Source: a virus
Length of the DNA: 34,025 nt
Reading direction: 5' to 3' (one strand)
Virus record (IMG/VR): IMGVR_UViG_3300034103_000777
Location: 1-34,025 of that record
Shown one piece after another: positions 1 through 6,932 of the stretch; within the stretch, counting starts at the first letter, position 1, and each line of letters starts with the position of its first letter. A program made the translations under genes and the position numbers. Below the pieces are notes generated by a model. That model saw nothing but the letters and a program-made list of their open reading frames with translations. It had not been told where the DNA came from and ran no database searches.

Positions 1-1
1 A

Positions 2-85
2 TATGTTCATGCAGGTAAAACATATTACGTTCATTACTTTGGCAGTGAAACAGAAGTAGAAGAAGTATTACCAGATGATTTTTAA
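2..85 (+). CDS. C-terminal fragment of an unknown protein, truncated by the window edge
   Basis: An open frame runs from the window edge to a TAA at 83-85, giving about 27 residues that end EEVLPDDF. It overlaps the next gene's ATG at 75, which matches the tight overlaps seen throughout the window. There are too few residues to name a family. Confidence 0.6.
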   Translation, partial: YVHAGKTYYVHYFGSETEVEEVLPDDF

Positions 86-545
86 TAAAGTTAAAGAATT
101 AAAAGAGCAAGGTAAAAAAATTGGCATAACATTTAGTCAATTTGATATGCTACATGCAGGTCATATCGCTATGCTTGCAGAAGCAAAGAATCATTGTGAC
201 TATCTAATTGCAGGACTACAAACAAATGCGTCAATTGATCGCCCAGACACTAAAAACCCACCTATACAAAGTATTGTGGAACGACAGATACAACTTGCGG
301 CGTGTCGTTACGTTGACGAAGTGGTTGTGTATAGTACAGAGCAGGACCTCGTTGACCTCTTACTTATACTCCCTGTGGACGTTAGGATTCTTGGAGTCGA
401 ATATGCTGAGAAAGAGTTCACGGGTAAAAGTGAATGCGAACTCAGATCCATTGGCATTGTCTTTAACGGTAGAGATCACTCCTTTAGTTCCAGTAGCCTA
501 CGTAAGCGTGTCTATGATAGCGAAACCAAAAAGAGAGGCCAATGA
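75..545 (+). CDS. TagD-like cytidylyltransferase-family nucleotidyltransferase
   Basis: This 156-residue protein belongs to the HxGH nucleotidyltransferase superfamily (glycerol-3-phosphate cytidylyltransferase, RfaE C-domain type), which joins a nucleotide to a phosphorylated sugar, polyol or similar acceptor. The signature HAGH lies at residues 27-30, in the context FDMLHAGHIAML. A late SSSLRKR stretch takes the place of the ISSTxxR motif. The length is normal for a single-domain enzyme. It overlaps both neighbours and heads a run containing another nucleotidyltransferase, a glycosyltransferase and an epimerase. A role in activating a sugar or polyol for surface or DNA modification is inferred. 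The substrate cannot be read from the sequence. Confidence 0.8.
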   Translation: MIFNKVKELKEQGKKIGITFSQFDMLHAGHIAMLAEAKNHCDYLIAGLQTNASIDRPDTKNPPIQSIVERQIQLAACRYVDEVVVYSTEQDLVDLLLILPVDVRILGVEYAEKEFTGKSECELRSIGIVFNGRDHSFSSSSLRKRVYDSETKKRGQ

Positions 546-832
546 TGAATGATTTTATAAACAAGTATAGAATCAAGCATGTAAGAGTTGCTAAAGACTA
601 TCATACTATAGATTACGGATACACACTCGGTTCGACTATTAGTTACAGTGGTCGTGAAGATTTTATTGAAATGGAATTGCCTCGGAGTGCATTTGAAGAA
701 CTGGTTAATATTGATCATAAGATTCATAGTTGGGTACAAGAGGAGCGTGACGAAGAATATCTACGTAGAATGCACCCGGCACTTAGGGAAGCATATGATA
801 AATATAGGATGTTATTGGAGCTATACAGATGA
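542..832 (+). CDS. Hypothetical acidic protein
   Basis: This 96-residue protein is not recognised. It is charged and probably alpha-helical, with a C-terminal part rich in Glu, Arg and Tyr and no membrane segment or cysteine motif. The start at 542 overlaps the upstream stop (ATGA) and an alternative ATG follows at 545. It is sandwiched between two nucleotidyltransferase genes with overlaps at both ends, so it is probably co-translated with them. Confidence 0.65.
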   Translation: MMNDFINKYRIKHVRVAKDYHTIDYGYTLGSTISYSGREDFIEMELPRSAFEELVNIDHKIHSWVQEERDEEYLRRMHPALREAYDKYRMLLELYR

Positions 833-1623
833 CTAAACGAATTTTAGTAATGGGCTTGCCTGGTGCAGGTAAAACTTACCTAGCACAATATATATTAGAG
901 CACTTACAAAATGAAAAGAAACGTGTAAGTTGGCTAAATGCTGACGATGTTCGTAAGAAATATAACGATTGGGACTTTAGCACAGAAGGTCGCATTCGTC
1001 AAAGTCATCGTATGCGTGAACTAGCGGATAGTATGACCGAGTATGATTATGTAATCTGTGATTTTGTTGCACCATTAGTTGAAATGCGTAATAACTTTAA
1101 AGCAGATTGGACTATCTGGGTTGACACTATTGATAAAGGTCGATACGAAGATACCAATAAAGCCTTCATCCCACCCGAAGTTTATGATTTTAGAATTACA
1201 GAACAGCACGGTGAAAAGTGGGGCGAGTTTATTGCCGCACATATATTAGACAATAGACGCAGACCTGTATTTGATTGGCAAAAAGAAACTGTACAGATGC
1301 TAGGGCGCTGGCAACCATGGCATCAAGGTCATCGCAAACTATTTGAACGATCTATTGCCAAGACCGGTCAAGTTGTCATACAAATTCGTGATTGTCAAGG
1401 ATGGCAAGGAAGTAATCCTTTTGCAATTGACCAAGTAAAAAGTTTTATCAAACGTGACTTAGATATGTTGTATCAAGGTCAATATGAGATTCAAATCGTT
1501 CCAAACATTGTAAATATTACATATGGTCGTGATGTTGGGTATAAGATTGAACAAGAAACATTTGATGATGCTACCCATTCCATTAGTGCTACAAAGATCC
1601 GTAAGGAATTAGGTCTTGAGTGA
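829..1623 (+). CDS. Fused APS-kinase-like P-loop kinase and HxGH nucleotidyltransferase
   Basis: This 264-residue protein has two catalytic-looking halves. Residues 9-16 are a Walker A (GLPGAGKT). The next stretch, NADDVRKKYNDWDFS at 37-51 followed by a helix with GRIRQSHRMRE, follows the layout of CysC adenylylsulfate kinase. From about residue 155 a second domain starts with GRWQPWHQGH (HQGH at 165-168) and ends with ISATKIRKEL, matching the NadM/cytidylyltransferase HxGH and ISSTxxR motifs. The family suggests phosphorylation of a small substrate followed by nucleotidyl transfer. The true substrate is unknown and PAPS synthesis is not demonstrated. It is followed by a DUF2061 gene, a partner also seen beside cysC-type genes in bacteria. 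Confidence 0.8.
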   Translation: MTKRILVMGLPGAGKTYLAQYILEHLQNEKKRVSWLNADDVRKKYNDWDFSTEGRIRQSHRMRELADSMTEYDYVICDFVAPLVEMRNNFKADWTIWVDTIDKGRYEDTNKAFIPPEVYDFRITEQHGEKWGEFIAAHILDNRRRPVFDWQKETVQMLGRWQPWHQGHRKLFERSIAKTGQVVIQIRDCQGWQGSNPFAIDQVKSFIKRDLDMLYQGQYEIQIVPNIVNITYGRDVGYKIEQETFDDATHSISATKIRKELGLE

Positions 1624-1825
1624 TACTAATAAACGAAGTTTTGCTAAAACTGTCAGTTGGAGAATAACCGGTAGTTTTAGCACCTTTATGATATCATACT
1701 TGATTTCGGGCAATTTTGCCATTGCAGGTTCAATTGCGACAATTCAAATTATTGCCAATACCCTTTTATATTTTATACACGAACGAATTTGGAATAAAAT
1801 ATCATGGGGAATAAAAGGTAAATAA
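1616..1825 (+). CDS. DUF2061-family small membrane protein
   Basis: This 69-residue protein has the DUF2061 pattern: a basic N-terminus (KRSFAKTVSWR), two hydrophobic segments (about residues 18-33 and 36-53) and the closing IHERIWNKISWG. The start is a TTG at 1616. An in-frame TAG sits just upstream, the next ATG would remove half the domain, and an AAGGA lies at suitable spacing. It overlaps the kinase/nucleotidyltransferase by 8 bases. DUF2061 is often found next to sulfate-activation genes, which fits the CysC-like domain upstream. Its biochemical role is unknown. Confidence 0.8.
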   Translation: MSDTNKRSFAKTVSWRITGSFSTFMISYLISGNFAIAGSIATIQIIANTLLYFIHERIWNKISWGIKGK

Positions 1826-1851
1826 AGATAGCGGTCTCGGCGTCATCCCGC

Positions 1852-1880
1852 TTTACAAATTCTGCTGCCTATGCTATAAT
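1852..1880 (+). promoter_or_regulatory. Sigma70-like promoter before queD
   Basis: TTTACA (1852-1857) and TATAAT (1875-1880) are separated by 17 bp. The predicted start falls only about ten bases before the queD ATG, leaving a short leader that includes the AGGAGA ribosome site. A weak hairpin (AGCGG/CCGCT, 1830-1852) just upstream may end the preceding operon. Confidence 0.5.
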
Positions 1881-1898
1881 CTAACATAGGAGAAAAAC

Positions 1899-2381
1899 AT
1901 GGCAAACAAAAAATTCTTTTCAACAAAAACATACAGACAAATAGGTCCTGTTGCATATCGTCAATGGCGTGCAGATAGTCATTGCAACTTGATTCATGGT
2001 TATGCCATGAGTTTTCACTTTGAATTTGAAGCCGATACACTAGACGCACGTAATTGGGTAACAGACTTCGGTGGACTACGCCCACTTAAAGATAAACTAG
2101 AAGAATGGTTCGATCATACATTACTAGTCGCACAAGATGACCCGATGCGTAGTGAACTATTACGTTTGGGTGAATTGAAACTAGCAAAGATTACAGAAGT
2201 AGAACGCACAGGATGTGAAGGTATTGCTGACTTCTTATACGAATACATTAACACAATCTTTTTACCCAACTGTGGTAGTGAAGAAGCAAAGCGTGTGTGG
2301 TGCTGTAGAGTAGAGGTCCGTGAAACTGACAGTAATATGGCAGGTCGAGGTGGTCATCGTGAGGATAATGAGTTTAATTAA
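1899..2381 (+). CDS. queD: 6-carboxytetrahydropterin synthase-like protein (QueD, phage subtype)
   Basis: This 160-residue protein of the QueD/PTPS family would convert dihydroneopterin triphosphate to 6-carboxytetrahydropterin, the step before QueE in 7-deazaguanine synthesis. Visible motifs are SHCNLIHGY at 27-35 (catalytic Cys29, His33), WVTDFGGL at 53-60, FDHTLLV at 71-77 and the C-terminal glutamate context VEVRET. The usual HGH zinc motif is HGY here, and the usual upstream AAH is AYR, so zinc binding differs from E. coli QueD. His28 may compensate. The gene has a strong AGGAGA ribosome site. queE lies 1.1 kb downstream. Confidence 0.85.
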   Translation: MANKKFFSTKTYRQIGPVAYRQWRADSHCNLIHGYAMSFHFEFEADTLDARNWVTDFGGLRPLKDKLEEWFDHTLLVAQDDPMRSELLRLGELKLAKITEVERTGCEGIADFLYEYINTIFLPNCGSEEAKRVWCCRVEVRETDSNMAGRGGHREDNEFN

Positions 2382-3107
2382 ATGCCAATTAATATTAAAT
2401 CACCGATTGAGTATTTTCCTTTAAAAGTAGGCAATACTGAACTCCAGCAAGATAAAAATAATTTTAGCTTGTATGACGGAGTAGAAACTTGGATGGGATA
2501 TGATACTCAATCAAACTGGCAAGCATGTGAATTTTTTATTGAAGTAGAATTGGCTTATGGTAAATGTGTTACCACTGGCTTAGGATTAGGTATATTACAA
2601 ACTTTATTAGCATTAAAAGATAATGTCACTGAAGTAATTGTTTATGAGAGAAATCCAGACGTTATTGAAATATTCAAACTCTTAACTAAAAAATCAAATA
2701 TTGATATTTCTAAAATTACAATAATAAATGAGGATGCGAATAATATTAAAGATATCACCTGTGATTGTCTATTCTTAGATCATTTTGAAAATGAACCACT
2801 TACTCTAGTGTTAGAAACAGTTAAAAATATAGCTTCTCGCAATAAAGCTAATATTGTTTGGTTTTGGCCAGCTTATCATATTTTTGTAAGGCATTGTGCT
2901 AGTGTAGGGCAAGATATAAATATAATTTCTTTCTCTGATTGGGTAGCAACTACAAACATAAATAATTTTCCAAATCAAATCTCACCTCATTTAATAGACG
3001 AATTGATAGAATTTATTGATACTATATGGCCAGAACAAAAAAAATATAATATTGAGTTAATCAAAAAGAAAAATAAATTAATTAAAATGTTTAAAAGAAA
3101 AAAATAA
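2382..3107 (+). CDS. Rossmann-fold, methyltransferase/spermidine-synthase-like protein of unknown function
   Basis: This 241-residue protein has a central Rossmann core: VTTGLGLGILQTLLA (about 63-77) resembles a SAM-binding glycine loop. VIVYERNPDVIEIF resembles the acidic strand that binds the SAM ribose in methyltransferases and spermidine synthases. No NPPY or other DNA-methylase signature is present. The C-terminus is very Lys-rich. The gene is more AT-rich than its neighbours and sits directly between queD and queE with no gap after the queD stop. A link to deazaguanine synthesis is suggested only by position. Confidence 0.6.
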   Translation: MPINIKSPIEYFPLKVGNTELQQDKNNFSLYDGVETWMGYDTQSNWQACEFFIEVELAYGKCVTTGLGLGILQTLLALKDNVTEVIVYERNPDVIEIFKLLTKKSNIDISKITIINEDANNIKDITCDCLFLDHFENEPLTLVLETVKNIASRNKANIVWFWPAYHIFVRHCASVGQDINIISFSDWVATTNINNFPNQISPHLIDELIEFIDTIWPEQKKYNIELIKKKNKLIKMFKRKK

Positions 3108-3298
3108 TGAATTCATTTGAGAAAATTTGGGCTAGAGCAACCGGTCATCTAATGGGTAATACTGACGATGATCGTCCTGATGTACCCATTCTTACTCGTA
3201 AAGAAGCAAGAATTGCATTGTTCCTAAAAACTTTCTGGGTGGTCTTACATGTGATAACATGTTGTTTTATTATAGCAAACACAATACACAATTGGTGA
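3107..3298 (+). CDS. Small single-pass membrane protein
   Basis: This 63-residue protein is not recognised. It has a charged N-terminal half followed by one hydrophobic segment (about residues 41-60, LKTFWVVLHVITCCFIIANT). The start overlaps the upstream stop by one base (TAATG). It is likely part of the queD-queE transcription unit. Confidence 0.6.
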   Translation: MNSFEKIWARATGHLMGNTDDDRPDVPILTRKEARIALFLKTFWVVLHVITCCFIIANTIHNW

Positions 3299-3301
3299 TA
3301 T

Positions 3302-3508
3302 ATGAACAAAAAAATTGAAGAATTAGCAAAACAAGCTGGGTTAAAGTTGGAAGATTTACCTGATGAGGTGTTCATCCCGTTAGAAAAGTTTGCAGAGTTA
3401 TTGATTAGAGATAGTGCTAAACAAGTTAATCATTTGTTTAAACAAGGCGGTGGCACTTGGGGTGAAGTTATTATTAAACATTTTGACATTGAAGTATATA
3501 AAAAATGA
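3302..3508 (+). CDS. Hypothetical small protein
   Basis: This 68-residue soluble, probably helical protein has no recognised domain. Its stop overlaps the queE start by four bases (ATGA), so it should be translated together with queE. Confidence 0.6.
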   Translation: MNKKIEELAKQAGLKLEDLPDEVFIPLEKFAELLIRDSAKQVNHLFKQGGGTWGEVIIKHFDIEVYKK

Positions 3509-4353
3509 ATCATTTAAAAATATCAGAGTTATTTTATAGCATTCAAGGTGAGGGCAGATACATGGGCGTACCGTCTGTGTTCTTACGAACATATGGATGT
3601 AATTTTACATGTGGCGGTTTCGGCATGCCTAAGGGAGAAATGAGTAGTGAGAGAGATGTTATTGCGATTAAAGCAGAAGATTACACAGACTATAAATCCT
3701 TACCGCTTGTCAGCACGGGATGTGATAGTTACGCAAGTTGGGATCCTCGTTTTAAACATCTTAGTCCTGTTATCTCTACCGATTCTATTGCTGACAGCAT
3801 TTGTGATATACTTCCTCACAAGCGTTGGATGGATGAGCACCTTGTTATCACAGGTGGTGAACCTCTTCTTGGATGGCAAAGAGCGTATCCAGACTTACTT
3901 TCAAACGAGAAGATGAGACCGTTGAAAGAGATTACATTTGAAACTAACGGCACACAAGAATTAAGTCAGGAACTATCAACATATCTTCAACGATGGAAAA
4001 TCAATCGTGAAAAGAACGCACTAACATTTAGTGTCAGCCCTAAACTAAGTATCAGCGGTGAGAAGTGGAGTGAAGCAATCTGTCCACAAATCATTCGTCA
4101 ATATGAAAGTATCGGTTTTGTATATTTGAAGTTTGTTATTGCTACTAAAGAAGATGCCATTGAAGCAGATAAAGCAGTACAAGAATTCAGAACAGGTGGA
4201 TTCAGAGGTCCAGTATATTTTATGCCTTGCGGTGGTGTAGAAAGTATCTATAACTTGAATGCTAGAAATGTTGCTATTGAAGCAATGAATCGTGGTTATC
4301 GTTATAGTGATAGATTACAAGTGCCGTTGTTTAAAAATGAGTGGGGAACTTAA
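3505..4353 (+). CDS. queE: 7-carboxy-7-deazaguanine synthase, radical SAM (QueE), with inserted cluster loop
   Basis: This 282-residue radical SAM enzyme would turn 6-carboxytetrahydropterin into 7-carboxy-7-deazaguanine. Family marks are YSIQGEGRYMGVPSVFLRTYG at 11-31 and TGGEP at 116-120. The cluster cysteines are unusual. Cys32 and Cys36 form CX3C, but the third cysteine of the usual CX3CX2C is displaced to Cys73, in GCDSYASWD, which resembles the canonical CDTxYAW. About 34 residues are thus inserted between Cys2 and Cys3. With QueD upstream, two consecutive steps of the pathway are present. FolE, QueC or a DNA-inserting transglycosylase are not in this window. Confidence 0.88.
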   Translation: MNHLKISELFYSIQGEGRYMGVPSVFLRTYGCNFTCGGFGMPKGEMSSERDVIAIKAEDYTDYKSLPLVSTGCDSYASWDPRFKHLSPVISTDSIADSICDILPHKRWMDEHLVITGGEPLLGWQRAYPDLLSNEKMRPLKEITFETNGTQELSQELSTYLQRWKINREKNALTFSVSPKLSISGEKWSEAICPQIIRQYESIGFVYLKFVIATKEDAIEADKAVQEFRTGGFRGPVYFMPCGGVESIYNLNARNVAIEAMNRGYRYSDRLQVPLFKNEWGT

Positions 4354-4538
4354 TGACGCAAGTTATAATTACACGAACACAATTTGAAAGACTCAAAGAA
4401 GTATTTGACATGTACGACAGTGTAGATCGGATTGTATGGAAACAAGAATCACTCAGCGGCATTGGTCCCAATGTCACGATTGAGTTTGATCCTAAAGAAT
4501 CTGTCAAAATAGATATAACAGATGTGGAGAGTTGGTAA
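4353..4538 (+). CDS. Hypothetical small protein
   Basis: This protein of about 61 residues starts at the ATG that overlaps the queE stop (TAATG). An in-frame GTG four codons upstream is less likely. It contains an acidic beta-rich C-terminus (VTIEFDPKESVKIDITDVE). No family is recognised. Confidence 0.6.
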   Translation: MTQVIITRTQFERLKEVFDMYDSVDRIVWKQESLSGIGPNVTIEFDPKESVKIDITDVESW

Positions 4539-4774
4539 TGATGGACGGTTTTGTTTCTCAGCCTCGGCGAGAAGATGATTGGGCTCTTAACCGAATACAA
4601 GTTTGGCAATATGAATTATGCTGGAAACCTCGCACATGTTTTCTTACTGGAAAACAACTATGGGGCAAACGTGCTTATCACGGTACTAGAATTATTACTG
4701 GCCCCGGCGTTCCAATTCACGAAGACTACTGGATTGGCAAGAATGAATTCATGATTTGGAAATTAACAAAATGA
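4538..4774 (+). CDS. Hypothetical small Trp-rich protein
   Basis: This 78-residue protein starts at the ATG overlapping the previous stop. It is unusually rich in aromatic residues (six Trp), has two cysteines, and contains CFLTGKQLWGKRAYHG. No domain is recognised. Its stop overlaps the glycosyltransferase start (ATGA), suggesting coupled translation. Confidence 0.6.
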   Translation: MMDGFVSQPRREDDWALNRIQVWQYELCWKPRTCFLTGKQLWGKRAYHGTRIITGPGVPIHEDYWIGKNEFMIWKLTK

Positions 4775-6108
4775 GAACATATGATAAACGAATTGGCTTT
4801 CTGGTAAGTTCACAAACACTTATTCCACATGGTGGCATTGGTCAGTTTGCTAAAAGCTTTTGTGAGCTAATGGATGAGCATAGTATCAAAGTAGATATCA
4901 TCACAGATAAAGAACCTAAAGATAATGAGTTTGTCAAATCCTTGAAGGCAAATGTCATTGCTCCATTAGAGTCATTACGTTATACAGACCATAGCAATAT
5001 CTTTATGTATGGTGATACATTTTGTTATGAGCGTATGGCTAACTTCCGTAACGCTATTATTGAAGCACTAGAGCATAACCTATACGATGCATTTGTTTGT
5101 AATACATACGAGACAATTCAAGTTGCTAGTACAATGGGCTTAGAAGATGTAATTCAAGTTATTGGATACACTCACCTAGAGAGTCAAATTTTTAAAGACA
5201 CTAAGAATCCATTTTTGTCAAATACCAATGACATGATGCGAAAGCAACTTGAGTGTAATGGACTATGGCTCGGCACACAAAGCAAGTTTAATGAAACATC
5301 CATGGGATTTACTAACGTATGGCATCTTCCTATTCCTATTACTGAACGTGGACTACTAGAAGAATACCGCGGTACCCGCGAGGGTATACTGTTTGTCGGT
5401 CGTTGGGAAGAAGGTAAGAATCCTGAGTTGTTTATTGATTTAATTGAACAAACGGGTCTTCCTGCTAAAGTAATGACTAGTCCCAATGGTGTTAAGAAGT
5501 TTGAAGATAAACTATCCAAACTAGGTGTTAAGTATGAAGTTCGTGCTAGCATTATTGGACAAGAGAAAGTAGACTTTATTAAGTCGAGTCGTATTGCCTT
5601 CAACCCTAGTATAGTAGAAAGTTACGGCATGGCATTCTATGAACAGCACATTCAACTACCTACACTAGTATTAGAAAATCAACGATGGACTAAAAACTTT
5701 AATGAAGACTTCTTCTATACTTGCACCAAGAAAGACATGGCTAAACGAGCACAAGAATTGTATACTAGTTTTGAAAAAGCAGAGACTTGGTATAACTTAG
5801 GTTCATTAGAACATGCTAACTTTATGGAGAAGCGTGTGTTTGGTAAATGGAATGACTGCTTCCATGAGTTTAGCTCAAAGACTTCAAACAGTAACACCGC
5901 AAAGATTTGCAGCGAAACTACAGTGAAGCTACAAGATTACATCAAAGGACTGGATCGTAAGATTATATGCATTGACGATATTCGCAGTGTGTTAACAAAC
6001 AAACATAAATTTAGAGTAATATATACGGATGAAGATACCTATCTCACAAAAGACCCTAGTTTTGAACCAACAGAGGAGACAGGTAACAACCTGTTTGAAT
6101 GGCAATGA
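4771..6108 (+). CDS. GT-B fold glycosyltransferase (GT4-like)
   Basis: This 445-residue glycosyltransferase has an N-terminal Rossmann start (IGFLVSSQTLIPHGGIGQFA) with the glycine-rich acceptor-side loop. The second Rossmann domain begins LFVGRWEEGKNPELFIDLI, the typical entry of GT4 donor domains. The segment FNPSIVESYGMAFYEQ holds the E-x7-E-like donor-binding motif. It probably transfers a sugar from a nucleotide donor to DNA, a surface glycan or a protein, and the target is not readable. The chosen ATG overlaps the upstream stop by four bases. An epimerase gene overlaps its 3' end, so donor synthesis and transfer appear coupled. Confidence 0.8.
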   Translation: MRTYDKRIGFLVSSQTLIPHGGIGQFAKSFCELMDEHSIKVDIITDKEPKDNEFVKSLKANVIAPLESLRYTDHSNIFMYGDTFCYERMANFRNAIIEALEHNLYDAFVCNTYETIQVASTMGLEDVIQVIGYTHLESQIFKDTKNPFLSNTNDMMRKQLECNGLWLGTQSKFNETSMGFTNVWHLPIPITERGLLEEYRGTREGILFVGRWEEGKNPELFIDLIEQTGLPAKVMTSPNGVKKFEDKLSKLGVKYEVRASIIGQEKVDFIKSSRIAFNPSIVESYGMAFYEQHIQLPTLVLENQRWTKNFNEDFFYTCTKKDMAKRAQELYTSFEKAETWYNLGSLEHANFMEKRVFGKWNDCFHEFSSKTSNSNTAKICSETTVKLQDYIKGLDRKIICIDDIRSVLTNKHKFRVIYTDEDTYLTKDPSFEPTEETGNNLFEWQ

Positions 6109-6932
6109 AAAAAATATTAATTACAGGTAGCTCAGGCTACATTGGATCACATCTATGTGATATGTTATCAGGTGAATATGAAGTACATGGACTTGATATC
6201 AATGACCCACAAGTAGAGATTGACAAGTTTTATAAACTCGATATTAACAAACCATTCTCAATCGAGGGTGTAGAGTTTGATGCGGTTGTTCACTTGGCTG
6301 CATTAGTCAATGTAGGCGAAAGCCAAGAACGACCCATTAGTTACTACATCACTAACTTGAATGGCACTATGAATGTGTTGAACAAAGTAAAGACTAAAAA
6401 CTTTATCTTTGCTAGTACAGGTGCCGCACAAGATTGTCTAAGTGCGTACGGTGTGAGTAAACGTGCCGCAGAAGATGTTGTTCGTTCATACACAAAAATG
6501 GCAGAGTCAGACTATACAATTTTTAGATTCTACAATGTCATTGGTACTACAGTTGTCAAGCCAACTAATCCAGATGGACTGTTTTATAATCTAATCAAAG
6601 CAAAAGACAGTGGTGAGTTTACTATCTACGGCACTGACTATGAAAGAACCAGTGACGGCACTTGTGTACGTGACTATGTTCACGTTGAAGAAATATGTCA
6701 TGCTATTAAAATGGCAATTGAAAAGCCTGCTAATAACACTGAATGCTTGGGTCACGGTGTAGGATACAGTGTACGTGAGATGGCAACGATGTTTCAAAAA
6801 GTAAACGATTGTGATTTTGATATAATCAAAGGTCCACGTAGAGACGGGGACATTGAGGTATATGTACTAGAAGATGTAAGTCCATATATGAAGAACCTCT
6901 ACACTGTAGAGGATCTTTTGAGAATTGACTGA
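6105..6932 (+). CDS. NAD-dependent sugar-nucleotide epimerase/dehydratase (GalE-like, extended SDR)
   Basis: This protein of about 275 residues is in the extended short-chain dehydrogenase family. ILITGSSGYIGSHL is the GxxGxxG NAD-binding loop. FASTGAAQDCLSAYGVSKRAAED carries the catalytic Ser/Thr and the YxxxK (YGVSK). VRDYVHVEEICHAI matches the conserved RDY[IV]HVxD of GalE-type enzymes. It likely makes an activated sugar for the glycosyltransferase whose stop it overlaps (ATGA at 6105-6108). An in-frame ATG two codons earlier (6099) is an alternative start. The length is slightly short of GalE (about 330). Substrate specificity is unknown. Confidence 0.85.
   Translation: MKKILITGSSGYIGSHLCDMLSGEYEVHGLDINDPQVEIDKFYKLDINKPFSIEGVEFDAVVHLAALVNVGESQERPISYYITNLNGTMNVLNKVKTKNFIFASTGAAQDCLSAYGVSKRAAEDVVRSYTKMAESDYTIFRFYNVIGTTVVKPTNPDGLFYNLIKAKDSGEFTIYGTDYERTSDGTCVRDYVHVEEICHAIKMAIEKPANNTECLGHGVGYSVREMATMFQKVNDCDFDIIKGPRRDGDIEVYVLEDVSPYMKNLYTVEDLLRID

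Noticed and set aside
3647-3916. 89-residue hydrophobic frame inside queE
   Set aside because: Shadow in another frame of a strongly recognised enzyme, with no ribosome site.
5184-5603. Minus-strand 139-residue frame within the glycosyltransferase
   Set aside because: Antisense shadow with low-complexity Ser-rich composition and no start signal.
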